NCBI RefSeq assembly: GCF_000499845.2
Contig: NC_023753.2
Coordinates: 11,416,181 to 11,480,180 of the forward strand
DNA from: Phaseolus vulgaris
Lineage: Eukaryota > Streptophyta > Magnoliopsida > Fabales > Fabaceae
Direction of reading: 5' to 3'
Length of the DNA: 64,000 bases
Shown piece after piece: positions 42,765-54,500 of this stretch (positions are counted from its first letter, which is position 1; each line of letters opens with the position of its first letter). The notes beneath the pieces are model-generated. The model made no database searches. It saw only the letters and a program-made list of their open reading frames with translations, and had not been told where the DNA came from. Made by a program: the position numbers and the translations under genes.

Positions 42765-44731
42765 CTATATAAGAATTAGGAATAAACCCATCACCAATAT
42801 TTCTTCCATCAAAGTCCACCAGAAGCCATTAGTAGCACAGCTAGAAAATCCTGTAGAAGCTATGAAATGGAAAGTCTCATTCATATCCTCATTGATTAGC
42901 TCAGTTTTTGAATTGGATTCTAACAAATTTACCCCTCTCTGGCATGGCTTTACCCCATATGGAACATGGTTTGTTGAAATTACTCCAACTTGGTAGCAAA
43001 GGTTGGGGTTGTTCCAGGCCCCAAAACGCCTTCCCATTTTTTCCAAAAACTCTTTAGAGAAGTTAATCTCTCCTGTGATATTGTTTCCACTTAGGTAAAG
43101 TGCATTGAGACAAGGAAGAGTTTCCAGCTTTGGTGACAGATTGCCGGTGAGGTTGTTGTCACTAAGTCCCAAAAATCTGAGCCTCTTCAATTCTGAGACA
43201 GACTCGGGAATTTCCCCTGTCAACCCCATGTTAGAGAGTTCCAAAATTGCCAAGTTCTTCAGGTTTTCCCACTTTAGGGCCCTGATGTCTCCACCTAATG
43301 GATTGTTGGACACAACCAATTCCTCTAAGGAGTGCATCTCTTGCAAAGACAAGGTCAATCCACCACTGAATTTGTTATTCCTAAGGTCCATTAGGGTCAG
43401 ATTCTTAAGATTAGCAAACTCGTTTAGAAGATTCCCTTCAAGGTGATTGTGGCTCACATCAAGCTTCAATGCTGAAGTTAAGCTTCCAAGTGTCGAAGGT
43501 AAAGACCCCGATAATGAATTACTACTTAAATCAAAGATTAATAACTCATTCATCCCATCAAAAACATCTGGGATCCTCCCATTAAGATAGTTTCCAGCAA
43601 GAACAAGCTTCTTCAACTTCATGAGATTGCCAATGCTAGATGGTATTTCACCCGTTACACCATTTTCTAGTAGTACTAGTGATTGGAGGTTCTCCAGGAC
43701 ACCAAAATCTGAGGGAATGTTTCCAATGAGACCTGGATTTGATCTAAACTCCAGTGATTCTAAGCTGCTAGCCAGTTTCTCCCAATTTCCAGATGGAATG
43801 ATAGCTGGAAACCTGTTCTGTGATTGAAAGCAATTGAAGAAGGATAGAGATTTTAGGTGCTTGAGCTCAAACAACTGTGGCCTAAATTCCAAATCTTGAG
43901 CACAACTCAGCGAGTTGTCATGGACGGGTCCAATGTTCAAGACAGTAACATACCAAAACCCATTAAACAGATCACAGGAGACCCCCTGCAGAAGAAAACA
44001 ACAGACATCACTATTAGGCAACTAATTGATCACCATGTTCTGGTTAATTTATAATTCCACTTTGAAGTGCAAATACACGGCTGAATGGGTAATTGAATGT
44101 TTTCCTGAAAAAGAAGGAGAGGAGAACTTCTGAAAAACGGTAGAACTAAACCAATGTATTGTACTTTTATGTTTGGCCTTCACCGAAAATTTAAAAGCTT
44201 AGGTTAACCTCAGCGTTCATTAATGAAATTGAGTGCAAAGTCTTATTTATACGGACTTATAAACAATTAGCCAAAATCTTAAGGGTTTTTGTGTTCAGAG
44301 TTTCACTGTTGATTATGAAAAAGTCTGTGCAAGTCCTTAACCAAACAGGAACTATATCCTTGTAGCTATACCATTCCTTCTGACACTCGTCAAGAAACGG
44401 TGGCCTAACAAAAACAAATTTTCACTACCCAAAACTTATCTCGAGAACAGTATAAAGTAGTTGCTTAGACAACTTGCAGTATTACCAATGATGGCAGAGC
44501 TAGGTGTCTGGTTAAAGGTACCTGAATTGGAGTCCAACCACAAGGATCTGGATAGAGATCTGAGCCATTCCAGGAATTACCAACAAAGCCTTGAATGGTG
44601 GAGTATAGAGCTTCTTGCTCTGCTTTCTCTATAGGAGCTATATCAAGGTCTTCTTGTCCACAGCATCTTGCACTCAGAGAGAGGATGAACATGAAAAATA
44701 TGGCATGGCTAACAGCCTTGATGCTCTTCAT
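42765..44731 (-). CDS. LRR protein similar to PIRIFORMOSPORA INDICA-INSENSITIVE 2 (PII-2), two exons
   Basis: Exon 1 is 44731-44522 (70 codons), the intron 44521-43986 is GT..AG in phase 0, and exon 2 is 43985-42765, giving 476 residues. A signal peptide (about residues 1-25, IFFMFILSLSARC) is followed by the cap DPCGWTPIQ-GVSCDLFNGFWYVT, whose Cys pair spans the exon junction. About nine or ten plant-type LRRs (LxxLxxLxLxxNxLxGxIPxxxG) run from about residue 120 to 385, then a C-terminal cap with NLCYQ and KPCQRG, and a hydrophobic tail (WWTLMEEILVMGLFLILI) that could be a membrane or GPI-anchor signal. There is no kinase. In Arabidopsis PII-2 is needed for the growth response to a root-colonising fungus; the same role here is inference. 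The frame is intact throughout. A TMM- or RLP29-like protein is the nearest alternative. Confidence 0.9.
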
Positions 44732-46790
44732 GATGTTGAGTCAAAGTAGGATTATCAAGCACGAAAGAAATTCGAGATGGATGAAACAAAATTGATAAAA
44801 GAAGCACAAGTAGGAGGTAATTGGCTTGAATTGAAGAGCATCTTATGGTTGATGGGTTACATGTGCATTTATCATTTTAGAGATGAAGTGAGAAAGAAAA
44901 AGAGGAAGACGATCTTCAAGTAAGTGATAACAGATGCAAAGAAGGGTGAAAGTTAAAAACAGATGGCCTCAAACCTCAACAATGAAGTGGTATTTAGACA
45001 ACAAGCCCAACACGGACCGTTACAGAAAACTAGAGTTGTTTTGGAAGAACACGGGTTGTAGTATAAGAAAGAAAGAACAAGATCCTGAATTTATGCTCAA
45101 ACATAGTAGGATAGTGGGAATGGAGGAAACACAAAAGCTGAGCAAGAAACCTGACCTCTTCCTTCTTGTGGTGTTTATAGAAAAAACTAAGGAAGTATAT
45201 ATATATAAATAATTATTAAGAGAGAACACAGTATCTTATCACAGTTCTCGAAGCTCAAAGTCATAATAACAATGGCATTAATATGATCAGAGCAGAAGCA
45301 ACTGAGAAGCCTATGAAACGGAAGCAAAAAAAAGTTAAAAAACAGTATTTCCTTTTTATGCAGCTACGCTATGGAAATTGCACACCCTATGTGATTGTCT
45401 TATTCATTACTATTATTACAGTAGTAATAAGTATGATGAAATAATGTGTGTTAGTAGTGACAACTTTGATAGGCTTTGAAAAGTGTTATTGGTAGTTGAA
45501 GGCAATAAAGGGATAGAGTTGAGGGATTAGTTGAAGGCTTGAAAGAGCGTTGAGTTTGAAATAGAAGGAGATTGCGTAGCAGGGGACCATATCCATGCAA
45601 AAGGAAGAAGAGGTGCGTGTAAAAACATGCAATACAAATAAGGTTTTTATCCGCGGTTGCCTCGTTGTCTAGTGTTTTTGGCTGCTGTATATTTCACAGC
45701 ACCATTGAAACTAATTGGACAAGAGAGACCTCACTAGCTAGCTTTTCATATTTCAAGAGACCACTTAATCACATTGCTACACACCACACTTAGCTCCACA
45801 GTTGGACCATACCTCTTGTACCTTCACTATTTTTCTCCTCAAAATTTGTACCCACCTATACCTAAGTAAAATTCACTTATTTCCCTTCCACATTTCAAAA
45901 TCATCCACACTCAAACTCCTACATTAATTATATAATTATTCATATATTAACAACTCTACACCAAATTACAATTCAAAAAAGAAATAATTTTGTTTATTAA
46001 AATGTAAATTATATATGAAAAATGGAACAATTTTAACAGTAATAAATTGATATTTCTTTATTGTGCGCTTCTCAAATTAACATTTTCTTTTTCCTAAATA
46101 TTTTTGCACTTGCTAAAGAAAACTAACAGTGGGGGAAGTTGTATTAAATGCTAGCTAATTAAAGCGAAAAAAAAAACTCTTTTTCTGAAACTTCTTCAAT
46201 TAATCCATTGATTGGTTACACTTTAAGAAAATAAAGTTGATCTAGATTTGCTTCGTGTATATTAATATTACTGCGGAATTTATAGCTGGCACAATAATTA
46301 TCATCAACTATCGTGGACTCCTTTAAAAAGAGGCTCGGTGCTAATATTTCTTTGTCTTCTTTTCAATTTAATGTCAAGTTTGTCAAAAATGTATATTACC
46401 GTTTCTCCCAATTTTCAATTCTTAATTTTGAGAAAAAAAGTCACGTAAAAACATAGACAATGTGGCCCTTTGTATTTTACGCACTTTGTAGAATCTTTTT
46501 GCAATTTCTGGATGCAATAAACATATATTAAGAAAATAATAATTAGTAATATAAGTGTTCACGAAGAATAGTGGAAGACAAAAATTATTTACAAGTAGCA
46601 GAATTTGTCCCTAATTAACTGGTTTATTAGCTAAAGGTATATTTTTTAATATATTTGTCAGCTGTGGCAAGAGTTTTTGATAGAACAAACTATGACCTAC
46701 TTTTTTAATCAAAATGATCAAATTTGTTTTATTTATTAAGTGAATGAGTAAAAAAAATCATTTATGATTTTGGGTATGTCATACTTTCTT
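44732..46790. other. Upstream region of the LRR gene, no other gene
   Basis: The sequence just upstream of the ATG (44732-45600) presumably holds the promoter and leader read leftwards. Frames at 44934-45212 (+) and 45020-45229 (-) overlap each other and match nothing known. From 45650 to 46790 the sequence is AT-rich without features. No TATA box or start site is clear enough to call. Confidence 0.4.
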
Positions 46791-47900
46791 CATACGACTT
46801 TTTTTTTTAAAGAGTTGGATTCATTACGATTTAAAATTAGACATATATTAAAGTTGTGTTATGATAAAATAATTTTAATTTAAAATATTGAGGATTGAAA
46901 TTGTACATGATTCACACAATTTTGATTAAAAAATTTATTAAGATTAATTAAAGTCGTACATGAATGATACGACTTGAGTGCAAAGTAAATCAATGAATGT
47001 AGTGTAAGAGTGACACAACTTCAAATTTTTATTAATTTATTTGTTGTCATGAGGCTGCAAATTGCCCTTTTGATTTTTGCAGCTTTTTAATTTTTTCTGT
47101 TTGGTTTTTGTTTTATTTGTTGCTTTCTTTAGGTTTATTATTATTTTTGTTTACTTCAAATGCTTGACTAGTCAAACAATTTGGTAGTGTTTGTTTACAT
47201 TCATGTGCCTTCTTTACATGGGATCACCCTTGATTTTTTTTTTGATTTTATTGAAAATTGGATTGGAGATTTTTCTCTCAGATCACATGAATTAGATGAA
47301 GAAATAATTTTTAAAAAAAATGCAAGTGGAGCAACCATTTGGTTTTTTTCTCTTTCGTTGGATCTACATATATTTACGTACTCTTTGCACCTTCCATGCA
47401 TTTGCATCATTTTTTTATGTACCATTTTTTAGCATGTGGGACCACTTTCTTTTTCTTATGTTTGGTTGTTACATTTTTATAACAATTGTCGTTTTTGCAC
47501 CAAAAATGTCAATTTGCAGCTCCATGACAACCAACAAATGAATAGAAATCTGAAGTGGTATAACTCGAGTTTAGTGTAAAATAAAACAATTGAAGTCATT
47601 AGAGACATACACAAATTCAGTTAATTTTTTTACACTTAAGTCATATCACTTATACACAACTTCAATTAACCTAATGAAAGTTTTAATCAAAGTCGTGCTA
47701 ACGATGTACGATTTCGACCTTCATGATATTTTGAATCAAAATTGTCCTACCATGACATCACATTGTTGTACGTCCAAATTCAAATTGAAGTCGTGTGTCA
47801 TGATAACAAAATATTTGAAATAAAGTTGTGTCAATGAGACACGATGTACCCAAAGTTATAAATAAATAAAAGTTTACCTATTTTCATAATAAATAAAAAC
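46791..47900. other. Repeat-rich, unclassified
   Basis: Short phrases such as GTCGTACATGAATGATACGACTT, AAGTCGTG, AAAGTTGTGTCA and GTGACACAACTTC recur in both orientations at 46850-47020 and 47550-47840. The region between (47040-47540) is T-rich with overlapping frames on both strands that look like composition artefacts. It may be a decayed palindromic transposon; no terminal repeats or target duplication can be shown. Confidence 0.3.
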
Positions 47901-48013
47901 AAATTAGGTCTTTTTGGTGCAAAAACTACTATTTCAATAACCATACTCACTATCTCATATGAAGGCACTCACATAACCATTAATCCTAACCCAAATACAA
48001 TAGCTCTAAGATG

Positions 48014-48203
48014 AGTGAAGAGAAATCTAGAATAGTAGAAATCGTCTAAAGGATTGATTACATTCGACATTAACCACGTCTAAGGTCATTTGCGGCAATA
48101 AAAACCAAAGTGAAGAGCAATCTAGAACAATAGAAACCGTCTAAAGGATTAATTACATTCGACATTAACCACGTCTAAGATCATCTGCTGCAATAGAAAC
48201 CAA
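48014..48203 (+). repeat. 95-bp tandem duplication
   Basis: Two adjacent units, 48014-48108 and 48109-48203, each start AGTGAAGAG and end AAACCAA. They share GATTACATTCGACATTAACC-type text with about ten differences. The period is exactly 95 bp and there are no further copies on either side. Confidence 0.9.
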
Positions 48204-50110
48204 TTCTATAATGATTGGGAAATTTAGTACAAAATTGCACCATTTAGTTAAATTTCCTTACTCGTTTACTTGTACCATCAATTTTATTTGAATTTTATGT
48301 TTTTTTAACTTTCTTAAACTTCGCAAATTATTATTGTGAAAAAAAAGTGTTCAACTAATAAAAAATAATGAGAGATATGATTTTAAAAGTTTATCATAAT
48401 TATGTAAAAATCAATAAATTTATTAAATATTAATTTGTGATTAAATAGTACATATTTTTTATAACATGAATGTTTAAACTATTCTTAAGAATTAGAATAA
48501 AAAAATAGAAAAAAACCTTTTGAGTCCTCCAATTCTGGTGAGAGAGAGTAAGATTGAGTGCACCATTAGTGTTCAGCCCTGGAGGAGGGGAATAAGTATG
48601 AAAAATATTTTGAAAAGTTAAATTAGAAATGAAGGGAGGGGAAATTGCTTCTTTAAGATGCTATCTAATTTATTTATTTATTCTTTTTTTATTCTCTGGT
48701 TTTATTATCCGATCGAAACAATGTAAATGAGATTGGATGAGAATAGGAAGAAGATGAGGGGTGTAAGTAAGAGTTATTGAGAAAAGAAGATAAAAAAAGA
48801 AAAGAAAAAGGTGTTGGGAATTTAGGAAGAAGGACCACCCTAAAGTAGGGGATGGGGAGGATGACGAAATGATAAAAGGTTAAGCTAAGCATGTGTAGCC
48901 AAAGGCAGCACAACTTTGTTACCTTTCTTTGAGGAACTAATGTAGCATCATAAGTCACTTTCTCTCCAACTTTCTTCCCTACAAATTTATGTCGCTGCCC
49001 TTTTATTCTAAGGATACCTTAGCCTCTCAACTACTTCACAGATACAACATTATGCCTGTCTTTACAATATCTTCACACACAATACTAACTCAAAATTTTA
49101 TTAATACACTCAATCACTTTCATCAAATCAATAAAATATATAATAAATATATAATATAATGTACTATATATTTCTATAATAATTTTATTAAAATAATAGT
49201 TATACTTTTTATCATGCGACTATTATTTATGTATGTATCCATTATTAGGATGGTTGAAATAAGTTAAGATTTATATGGGTCGATTTGACCTACTATAGGT
49301 TTAGTTAGGACCATCTAGACTAAACAACAAATCAATTTCATAATTAGTCAATATTTCAGACTTGACCTCTTAACTACTCAACTTCAAATCACATTAGATT
49401 ACACTATGCACCTTTCTACTAAAATTACACTACAAATCTTCTGGTACTCCATGGTCCAAAGCCAATTTGCTAAGCACACCCCACTAAATCTTACCTCAAC
49501 TCACCATTTCAGTCGTGCAACACACACTTGACAGTAGAAAAAAAAAACACATTTAACACACAATATCGAATTTTAACAATATTTCAATTTTAATTTCATG
49601 AAAATCTAAATAAGAAATAAATATTCTTTAATATTTCTTAGCGCCTTAATATCTCTTTATTTAAATTTGATTCTTCTTTTAATATTTGATTTTCTTCTCT
49701 TTTTTACTTGTAATTTTTTTATCTTTTTCTTTCTTTCATGGAATCACATCTTCATTTAATTTGACATTCAATTTGTATATCTTCTTATCAACCTCATCTT
49801 TTTTTTTATCTATCTATTGTGGACTCTTTGGTTGTGAAATGTTAGGATATGATTTTTCATATTTTCTTCTCTCAGTCATTCAACTTTTTCTAGAGATATT
49901 TATCTCTTTTTTTTTTAATTTCTTTATTGTAGTCAACTCTTCTTTCAATAAATCTAAAATAAAGTTTTTTTTCTCTTTCATATAAATTTTGAATACTTCT
50001 AAGTTATTTATATTTTTAATCACTCAAATTTTATTTTCGAAAACATATCATAACCTTTTTCTAACAATTAAGTCTTAACAAATAAGACATAACACATTTG
50101 ATAACATCGT
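48204..50110. other. No recognised gene
   Basis: AT-rich, with a low-complexity T-rich frame at 49686-49985 and a minus frame at 48689-48958 that match no family. Nothing else is supported. Confidence 0.5.
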
Positions 50111-50333
50111 TATTGAAATTATTATATATATTTTCCATATGCATGTATGAAAGTGTATCAATGTATAACATACGTGGTAAAAATAAGGTAATAGTTTGAT
50201 GTAATTGTTGATAGATAGACATAACATATGGAGTAGCAAATTATATGAAGCATATATTCTCCAATCTGATTGTATATAAACAGTAGACATACGTTGAATG
50301 AATATACAGAAATATTATTTCCATAATATTTGA
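50111..50333 (+). repeat. 5' LTR of the copia element
   Basis: It pairs with 53880-54075: GTGTATCAATGTATA(A/C)(C/T)ATACGTGG, CTCCAATCTGATT and ATATAAACA occur in both in the same order. The start is TATTG where TGTTG would be expected in a fresh element. The end lies two bases before the primer-binding site. Confidence 0.8.
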
Positions 50334-50339
50334 TATGGT

Positions 50340-50935
50340 GTCAGAGCACCGTTTTTGATGACTCTGCAAAATTTTCTTTCACCATTTTTTCCCTTCACAA
50401 CCATATCTGCCGAAAACTCCAAAGACGCTGTTACGAATACATCAAATCCATACTATGTACATCAGTCAGATCAACCCAGACACCTACTTGTACTAGAGAA
50501 ATAGAATGGCTCGAACTACTTGACGTGGAGCAAATCAATGGCTCTTGCAATTTTTCAGATACAAAAAGTCATTGCCACAATTACTCTGTCTGTTTCATCA
50601 TATTACATAAAAATCAAGAGCCTTTGGGACGAGTTAGACACATATCGCTCATTCTTGCCTTGTAATAAAATGAAAGCATACAATGGCAAGATGAAAGAAG
50701 ACTATTTAATGCAAATTCTTATGGGTCTCAATGATGCCTATAAAGGTGTCCGATCTAATATTTTAGTGATGTCTCCCTTGTCTAACATTCGACAGGCATA
50801 TTCATTAATTATACCGGACGAGACACAACAAAAATTGTCGATGATTAATTTGGGTAACCATGATGTTTATGCAAATGCAGCAGGTTTTCTCATGAACTTT
50901 AATACTTTAGTAAATTTTGTCTTCACAAAACCATG
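50340..50935 (+). pseudogene. Copia gag, internally deleted
   Basis: Frames give NPYYVHQSDQP and LNGSNYLTWSKSMALAI, then directly FQIQKVIATITLSVSSYYIK and KSLWDELDTYRSFLPC, then YLMQILMGLNDAYKGVRSNI. The conserved stretch between the ...SMALAI block and the ...FQ.QK.I block (normally about 50 residues, with the W..CN..V motif) is missing. Gag forms the particle; this copy is shortened and frame-broken. Confidence 0.75.
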
Positions 50936-51267
50936 AATTTTGGATAGTGGGGCAATTGATCATATTGTTTCAAATCCAAAATTATTTATTAATTCAACTC
51001 CATCATCAGTTTTTTTGGTAAACCTTCCTACAAGTTCAATAGCCCCAATCATGTCCAAAGGATCGTCCAATTTAATACGGATATCAAATTAGAGCATATT
51101 TTATGTGTCCCTTCTTTTCATTTAAATCTTATTTCAACAAGTAAATTCACTAAAGCTCTAAATTGTTGCATGGTCTTACTTCCAAATGGTTGTATCCTGT
51201 AGGATTTAGCTACAGGGAGGATAATTGGCAATGAGGTGGTCTTTTATTACATGAAACCTTTCAAAAA

Positions 51268-51971
51268 TTGTCTGACACTTTTCATGTTTCCAACAAAATG
51301 GATCTCTGGCATATGAGATTTGGCCATTTGTCTTCATCTCGTTTAAAATTGGCATCTTTATTATTTTCTTTCAATATGTGTACTCATAATAACTACAATA
51401 TTTGTCCCATTTCTAAACAAACAAAATTGTCTTTTTCTTTTAGTGCAATAAATACACAACGTCCATTTGATTTGTTACATGATATTTGGGGTCCTCATAA
51501 TAAATCACCTACTTATTCAAATGCATGATTTTTTTTAACCATCGTCGATGATTTCACTAAATGCACTTCGGTCTTTTTGATGCAACACAAATCAAATACT
51601 GAGCATATACTACAATCTTTCATCACATTTGCATATACACAATTTTACATTCGTGTTAAAGTCGTTTGAACATATAAGGGTACGAAATTTCTTTCCATGC
51701 GTCAATTTTTTATTGAATGCCAACACACATGTGTCTATACCCTCCAACAAAACGGGGTGGTTGAGTGTATACACCGTCATATCCTCACAATTGTGTGATC
51801 TCTTCTTATCATTCTAATTTACCTATGAATATTTGGGGAGATTGTGTTTTAACTGTGATTTTCCTCATTAACCACTTACCTTCCCCCATTCTATCAGATA
51901 AAACACCCTTTCAACTATTATACAACCTAGTTCTATCTGTTACACATTTACGTATTTTTGGCAACCTATAA
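51268..51971 (+). pseudogene. Copia GAG-pre-integrase and integrase, broken
   Basis: MDLWHMRFGHLSSSRLKL and CPISKQTKLSF represent the zinc-binding region; FDLLHDIWGP has lost a residue at the first catalytic Asp motif (LLHxDIWGP). TIVDDFTKCTSVF follows after a stop. The TDNG motif appears only as a degraded TYKGTKF-like text and NGVVEC replaces the usual NGxxER. The integrase could not work even if translated. Confidence 0.75.
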
Positions 51972-52398
51972 TTGTACATTTCCAACCACACTACCGAACT
52001 GAAAATCGGCTTCACCAACTTTGCCCAGTGAGCCCATTACCGAACAAATACCTATTGAGCTCATTACCGAACTCATATCCATTGAGCCTATTCTTGAACC
52101 AATGACCATTGAATCTCCTGCGCCTAATTCATCCCCTAATATTTCTATACAACCACTTTGACATTCTACATATCTCAAGCATCCTTCTGCATGGCATAAA
52201 GATTACTTGCTACCACCTCGCGCCTATCAGTGCACTCCTAGCCAAGGTTCTTTCCCAAGTACATGATACCCAGTTTCTCATTTAATTTCTTATTCCAACT
52301 TATCTTCTGCTCACTGCATTTTTTTAGCTAATATTTCTACACATAGAAAGCCTTCATCATATGATCAGGTCATTCTCTGTCCCCACTGGAAGGAAGCC

Positions 52399-53178
52399 AT
52401 GGAAGTTGAATTATCAACATTGACAAAAAGCAACACTTGGAGCATTGTTTCATTAGCAGCTGGCCACAAACCCATGGAATGTCGATGGGTTTATAAAATA
52501 AAATACAGGTTTGATGGGAGCATCAAACGATATAAGGCATGCTTAGTCACCAAAGGCTACATGCAAGTGGAAGGGATTGACTATATTGCGACTTTTTCTC
52601 CTACTGCTAAACTTACGACATTACATTGTCTCTTCACTATTGTAGCTGTTAGAAACTAGTTCATGTATCAACTTGATGTAAAAAATGCATTTTTGCACGG
52701 TGACCTTCATGAAATTGTTTACATGGAGCTTCCTCCCAGATTTCGCTGATAGGGGGAAAATCTAGTTTTTTGGCATCATAAGTCCTTGTACAAATTAAAA
52801 CAAGCATCCTGAAACAAGTTTGCTACTTTCTCTAAGCTTATTAAAAAAGCAGGATATATTAAATAAAAAACAAACTATTCTTTATTTACCAAAATTGTTG
52901 GATCATCTTTCACAATTGTCTTGCTTTATGTCGATGATATGCTTTTAATAGGAAATGATGATGGTGAGATCAAGTATCTCAAGGAATTTTTTCTCCAACA
53001 TCTTTTAATCAAGGATCTTGGCACCTTAAAATATTTTATGGGAATTGAATTTTCTCGGTCTAAACATGGCATTTTTATGTCTCAAAGAAAATACGCGTTA
53101 GACATTTTGTCTAATTGGGGTAAAATCATAGAAGTTCCCTATGGAGCAAAATTTAAAACTCACTCTTACTTATGGTGA
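52399..53178 (+). pseudogene. Copia reverse transcriptase
   Basis: Blocks in order: MEVELSTLTKSNTWSIVSL, CRWVYKIKYRFDGSIKRYKA, GIDYIATFSPTAKLTT, then after a stop QLDVKNAFLHGDLHEIVYME, a damaged SLYKLKQAS, and MLYVDDMLLIGN with an intact YVDD, KDLGTLKYFMGIEFSRSKHG and SQRKYALDIL. RT would make element cDNA. At least three stops or frameshifts separate the blocks. Confidence 0.85.
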
Positions 53179-53189
53179 TTTATTACATG

Positions 53190-53833
53190 ACACAACTAAA
53201 TGTCGCAAGTTAGTTGGAAGACTCATTTATCTTACCATCACAAGGCTAGATATTGTCTATTCAGTTAGAACTTTAAGTCAGTTTATGCAAGAGCCTCGCA
53301 AAACACACTAGGATGCAACATTACGGGTTCTGAAGTACATCAAGCGGACACCCGAGCAATAATTATTACTTCCCTCTAATAATGATCTTAAGATGAAAGC
53401 CTATTGCGATTTAGATTGGGGAGGATGTCGTATTACTCGAAGATCACTCAACAACTATTGCATTTTCCTGGGAAATTCATTGGTATCCTGTTAGTCTAAG
53501 AAACAAACCAACGTATCAAGGTCATCTGCCGAAGCAGAATATCGGGCCATGAAAAATGCTTGTCTGGAGCTAACATGGTTATATTATATCCTACGAGACC
53601 TCAAAGTTCCAATTAGCATGCGTACACCTTTGTATTGTGATAACCACACGACACTCCATATTGCAACAAATTTTGTATGTCATGAGTGTACGAAGCATAT
53701 CGAGATAGATTGTGACATCGTACGGGAAAAATTGCAAGCTGGGATGATAAGTCTATCACATGTCTCTTCACATTGTCAATTAGCAGGTATATTTACTAAG
53801 CCTCTCGAGAAAGATCAGTTCGTGACTTTGTGA
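53190..53833 (+). pseudogene. Copia RNase H domain
   Basis: The beginning (RKLVGRLIYL, DIVYSVRTLSQFMQEP) is interrupted by stops; the clean frame from 53549 reads ACLELTWLYYILRDL, PLYCDNHTTLHIATN, CTKHIEIDCDIVREKLQAGM and HCQLAGIFTKPLEKDQF. These are the conserved C-terminal RNase H blocks of copia polyproteins, which degrade the RNA template. The acidic residue of YCDN is retained. Confidence 0.8.
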
Positions 53834-53879
53834 AACAAGTTGAGAGTCTATGATATTTACTCACCAACTAGAGGGCAAG

Positions 53880-54075
53880 TATTGGAATTACTATATTTTT
53901 CATATAGATGTATATAAAACGTGTATCAATGTATACTATACGTGGTAAAAATAAGATAATAGTTTGGTGTAATTGTTGGTAGATATGCATAACATAGGAA
54001 GTAACAAGTTATATGAAACACATCTCTCCAATCTGATTATATATAAACAATAGGCATGCATTGAACAAATATACA
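53880..54075 (+). repeat. 3' LTR of the copia element, truncated
   Basis: It starts TATTGGAATTACTATA directly after the purine-rich AGAGGGCAAG and matches the 5' LTR to AATATACA at about 54075. The last 50 bp or so of the LTR are missing and are replaced by unrelated GC-richer sequence. Confidence 0.75.
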
Positions 54076-54500
54076 TGTACCTGTATAGGCCGAGGGTCTC
54101 AGATAGTACCTGTGACTGGATGTACGATTGTTATGTCAGTGGTCTCCTAATTTCTTTGAGTCTCCTTCCTTTAGTGCTGACGCTCGGCCGGTCGGGGGTT
54201 ACTTGCAAAAGGTACTTCGACGCTCAAGTAAGTATTCTAGTTTAGGTGTGTTCTGATAGAATGTGAAAAACGTATCTTACTTCTCCATAGAGGGCTCTAT
54301 TTATAGTATAGGTTTATGGACCCTCCTTTAATACCAAAACGTGTATCTTTCCGTTAATCAGTTTTATTTGTTATGTTGAAGATATTTTCCGTATATTTCG
54401 AAATGCGAATTGACTCATTCAACACTACTGTTGTTGTTGTCTGTTTATTTATTGTGTCTCTGTGCTGTTTGACTTGGACAATCAATCACCAAGATCAAAA
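54076..54500 (-). repeat. Gypsy-LTR-like fragment, antisense
   Basis: GC-richer sequence with GGTACTTCGACGCTCAAGTAAG and, 100 bp on, GAGGGCTCTATTTATAGTA. On the minus strand this is a TATA box (TACTATAAATAGAGCCC) followed downstream by CTTACTTGAGCGTCGAAG, a layout I associate with LTRs of plant gypsy elements. No partner LTR or coding part is present. It replaces the end of the copia 3' LTR. Confidence 0.45.

Larger units (their letters stand above)
50111..54075 (+). mobile_element. Ty1/copia element with both LTRs, inactive
   Basis: The order is 5' LTR (50111-50333), a primer-binding site TGGTGTCAGAGC (50336-50347, one mismatch from the usual plant iMet-tRNA complement TGGTATCAGAGC), gag with an internal deletion, protease (LDSGAIDHIV, about 50940), GAG-pre-integrase (LWHMRFGH), integrase, RT with YVDD, RNase H (to 53833), a purine-rich AGAGGGCAAG and the 3' LTR (53880-54075). 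Many stops and frameshifts are present. The two LTRs have clearly diverged and the 3' one loses its last part where GC-rich LTR-like sequence begins. An old insertion; no target duplication could be read. Confidence 0.88.

Noticed and set aside
43105..43446. 113-residue plus frame
   Set aside because: Antisense shadow of the LRR gene, produced by the regular LRR codon pattern.
44934..45229. 92-residue plus and 69-residue minus frames upstream of the LRR gene
   Set aside because: Overlapping, unrecognised, and in the likely promoter and leader of the LRR gene.
47181..47541. Phe/His-rich frames on both strands
   Set aside because: Composition artefact of T-rich DNA; no domain and mutual overlap.
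49686..49985. 99-residue Phe/Ser-rich frame
   Set aside because: Low-complexity T/C-rich DNA; no homology recognised.
51966..52178. Minus frame with Gly/Ser/Met repeats
   Set aside because: Antisense of the low-complexity linker between copia integrase and RT.
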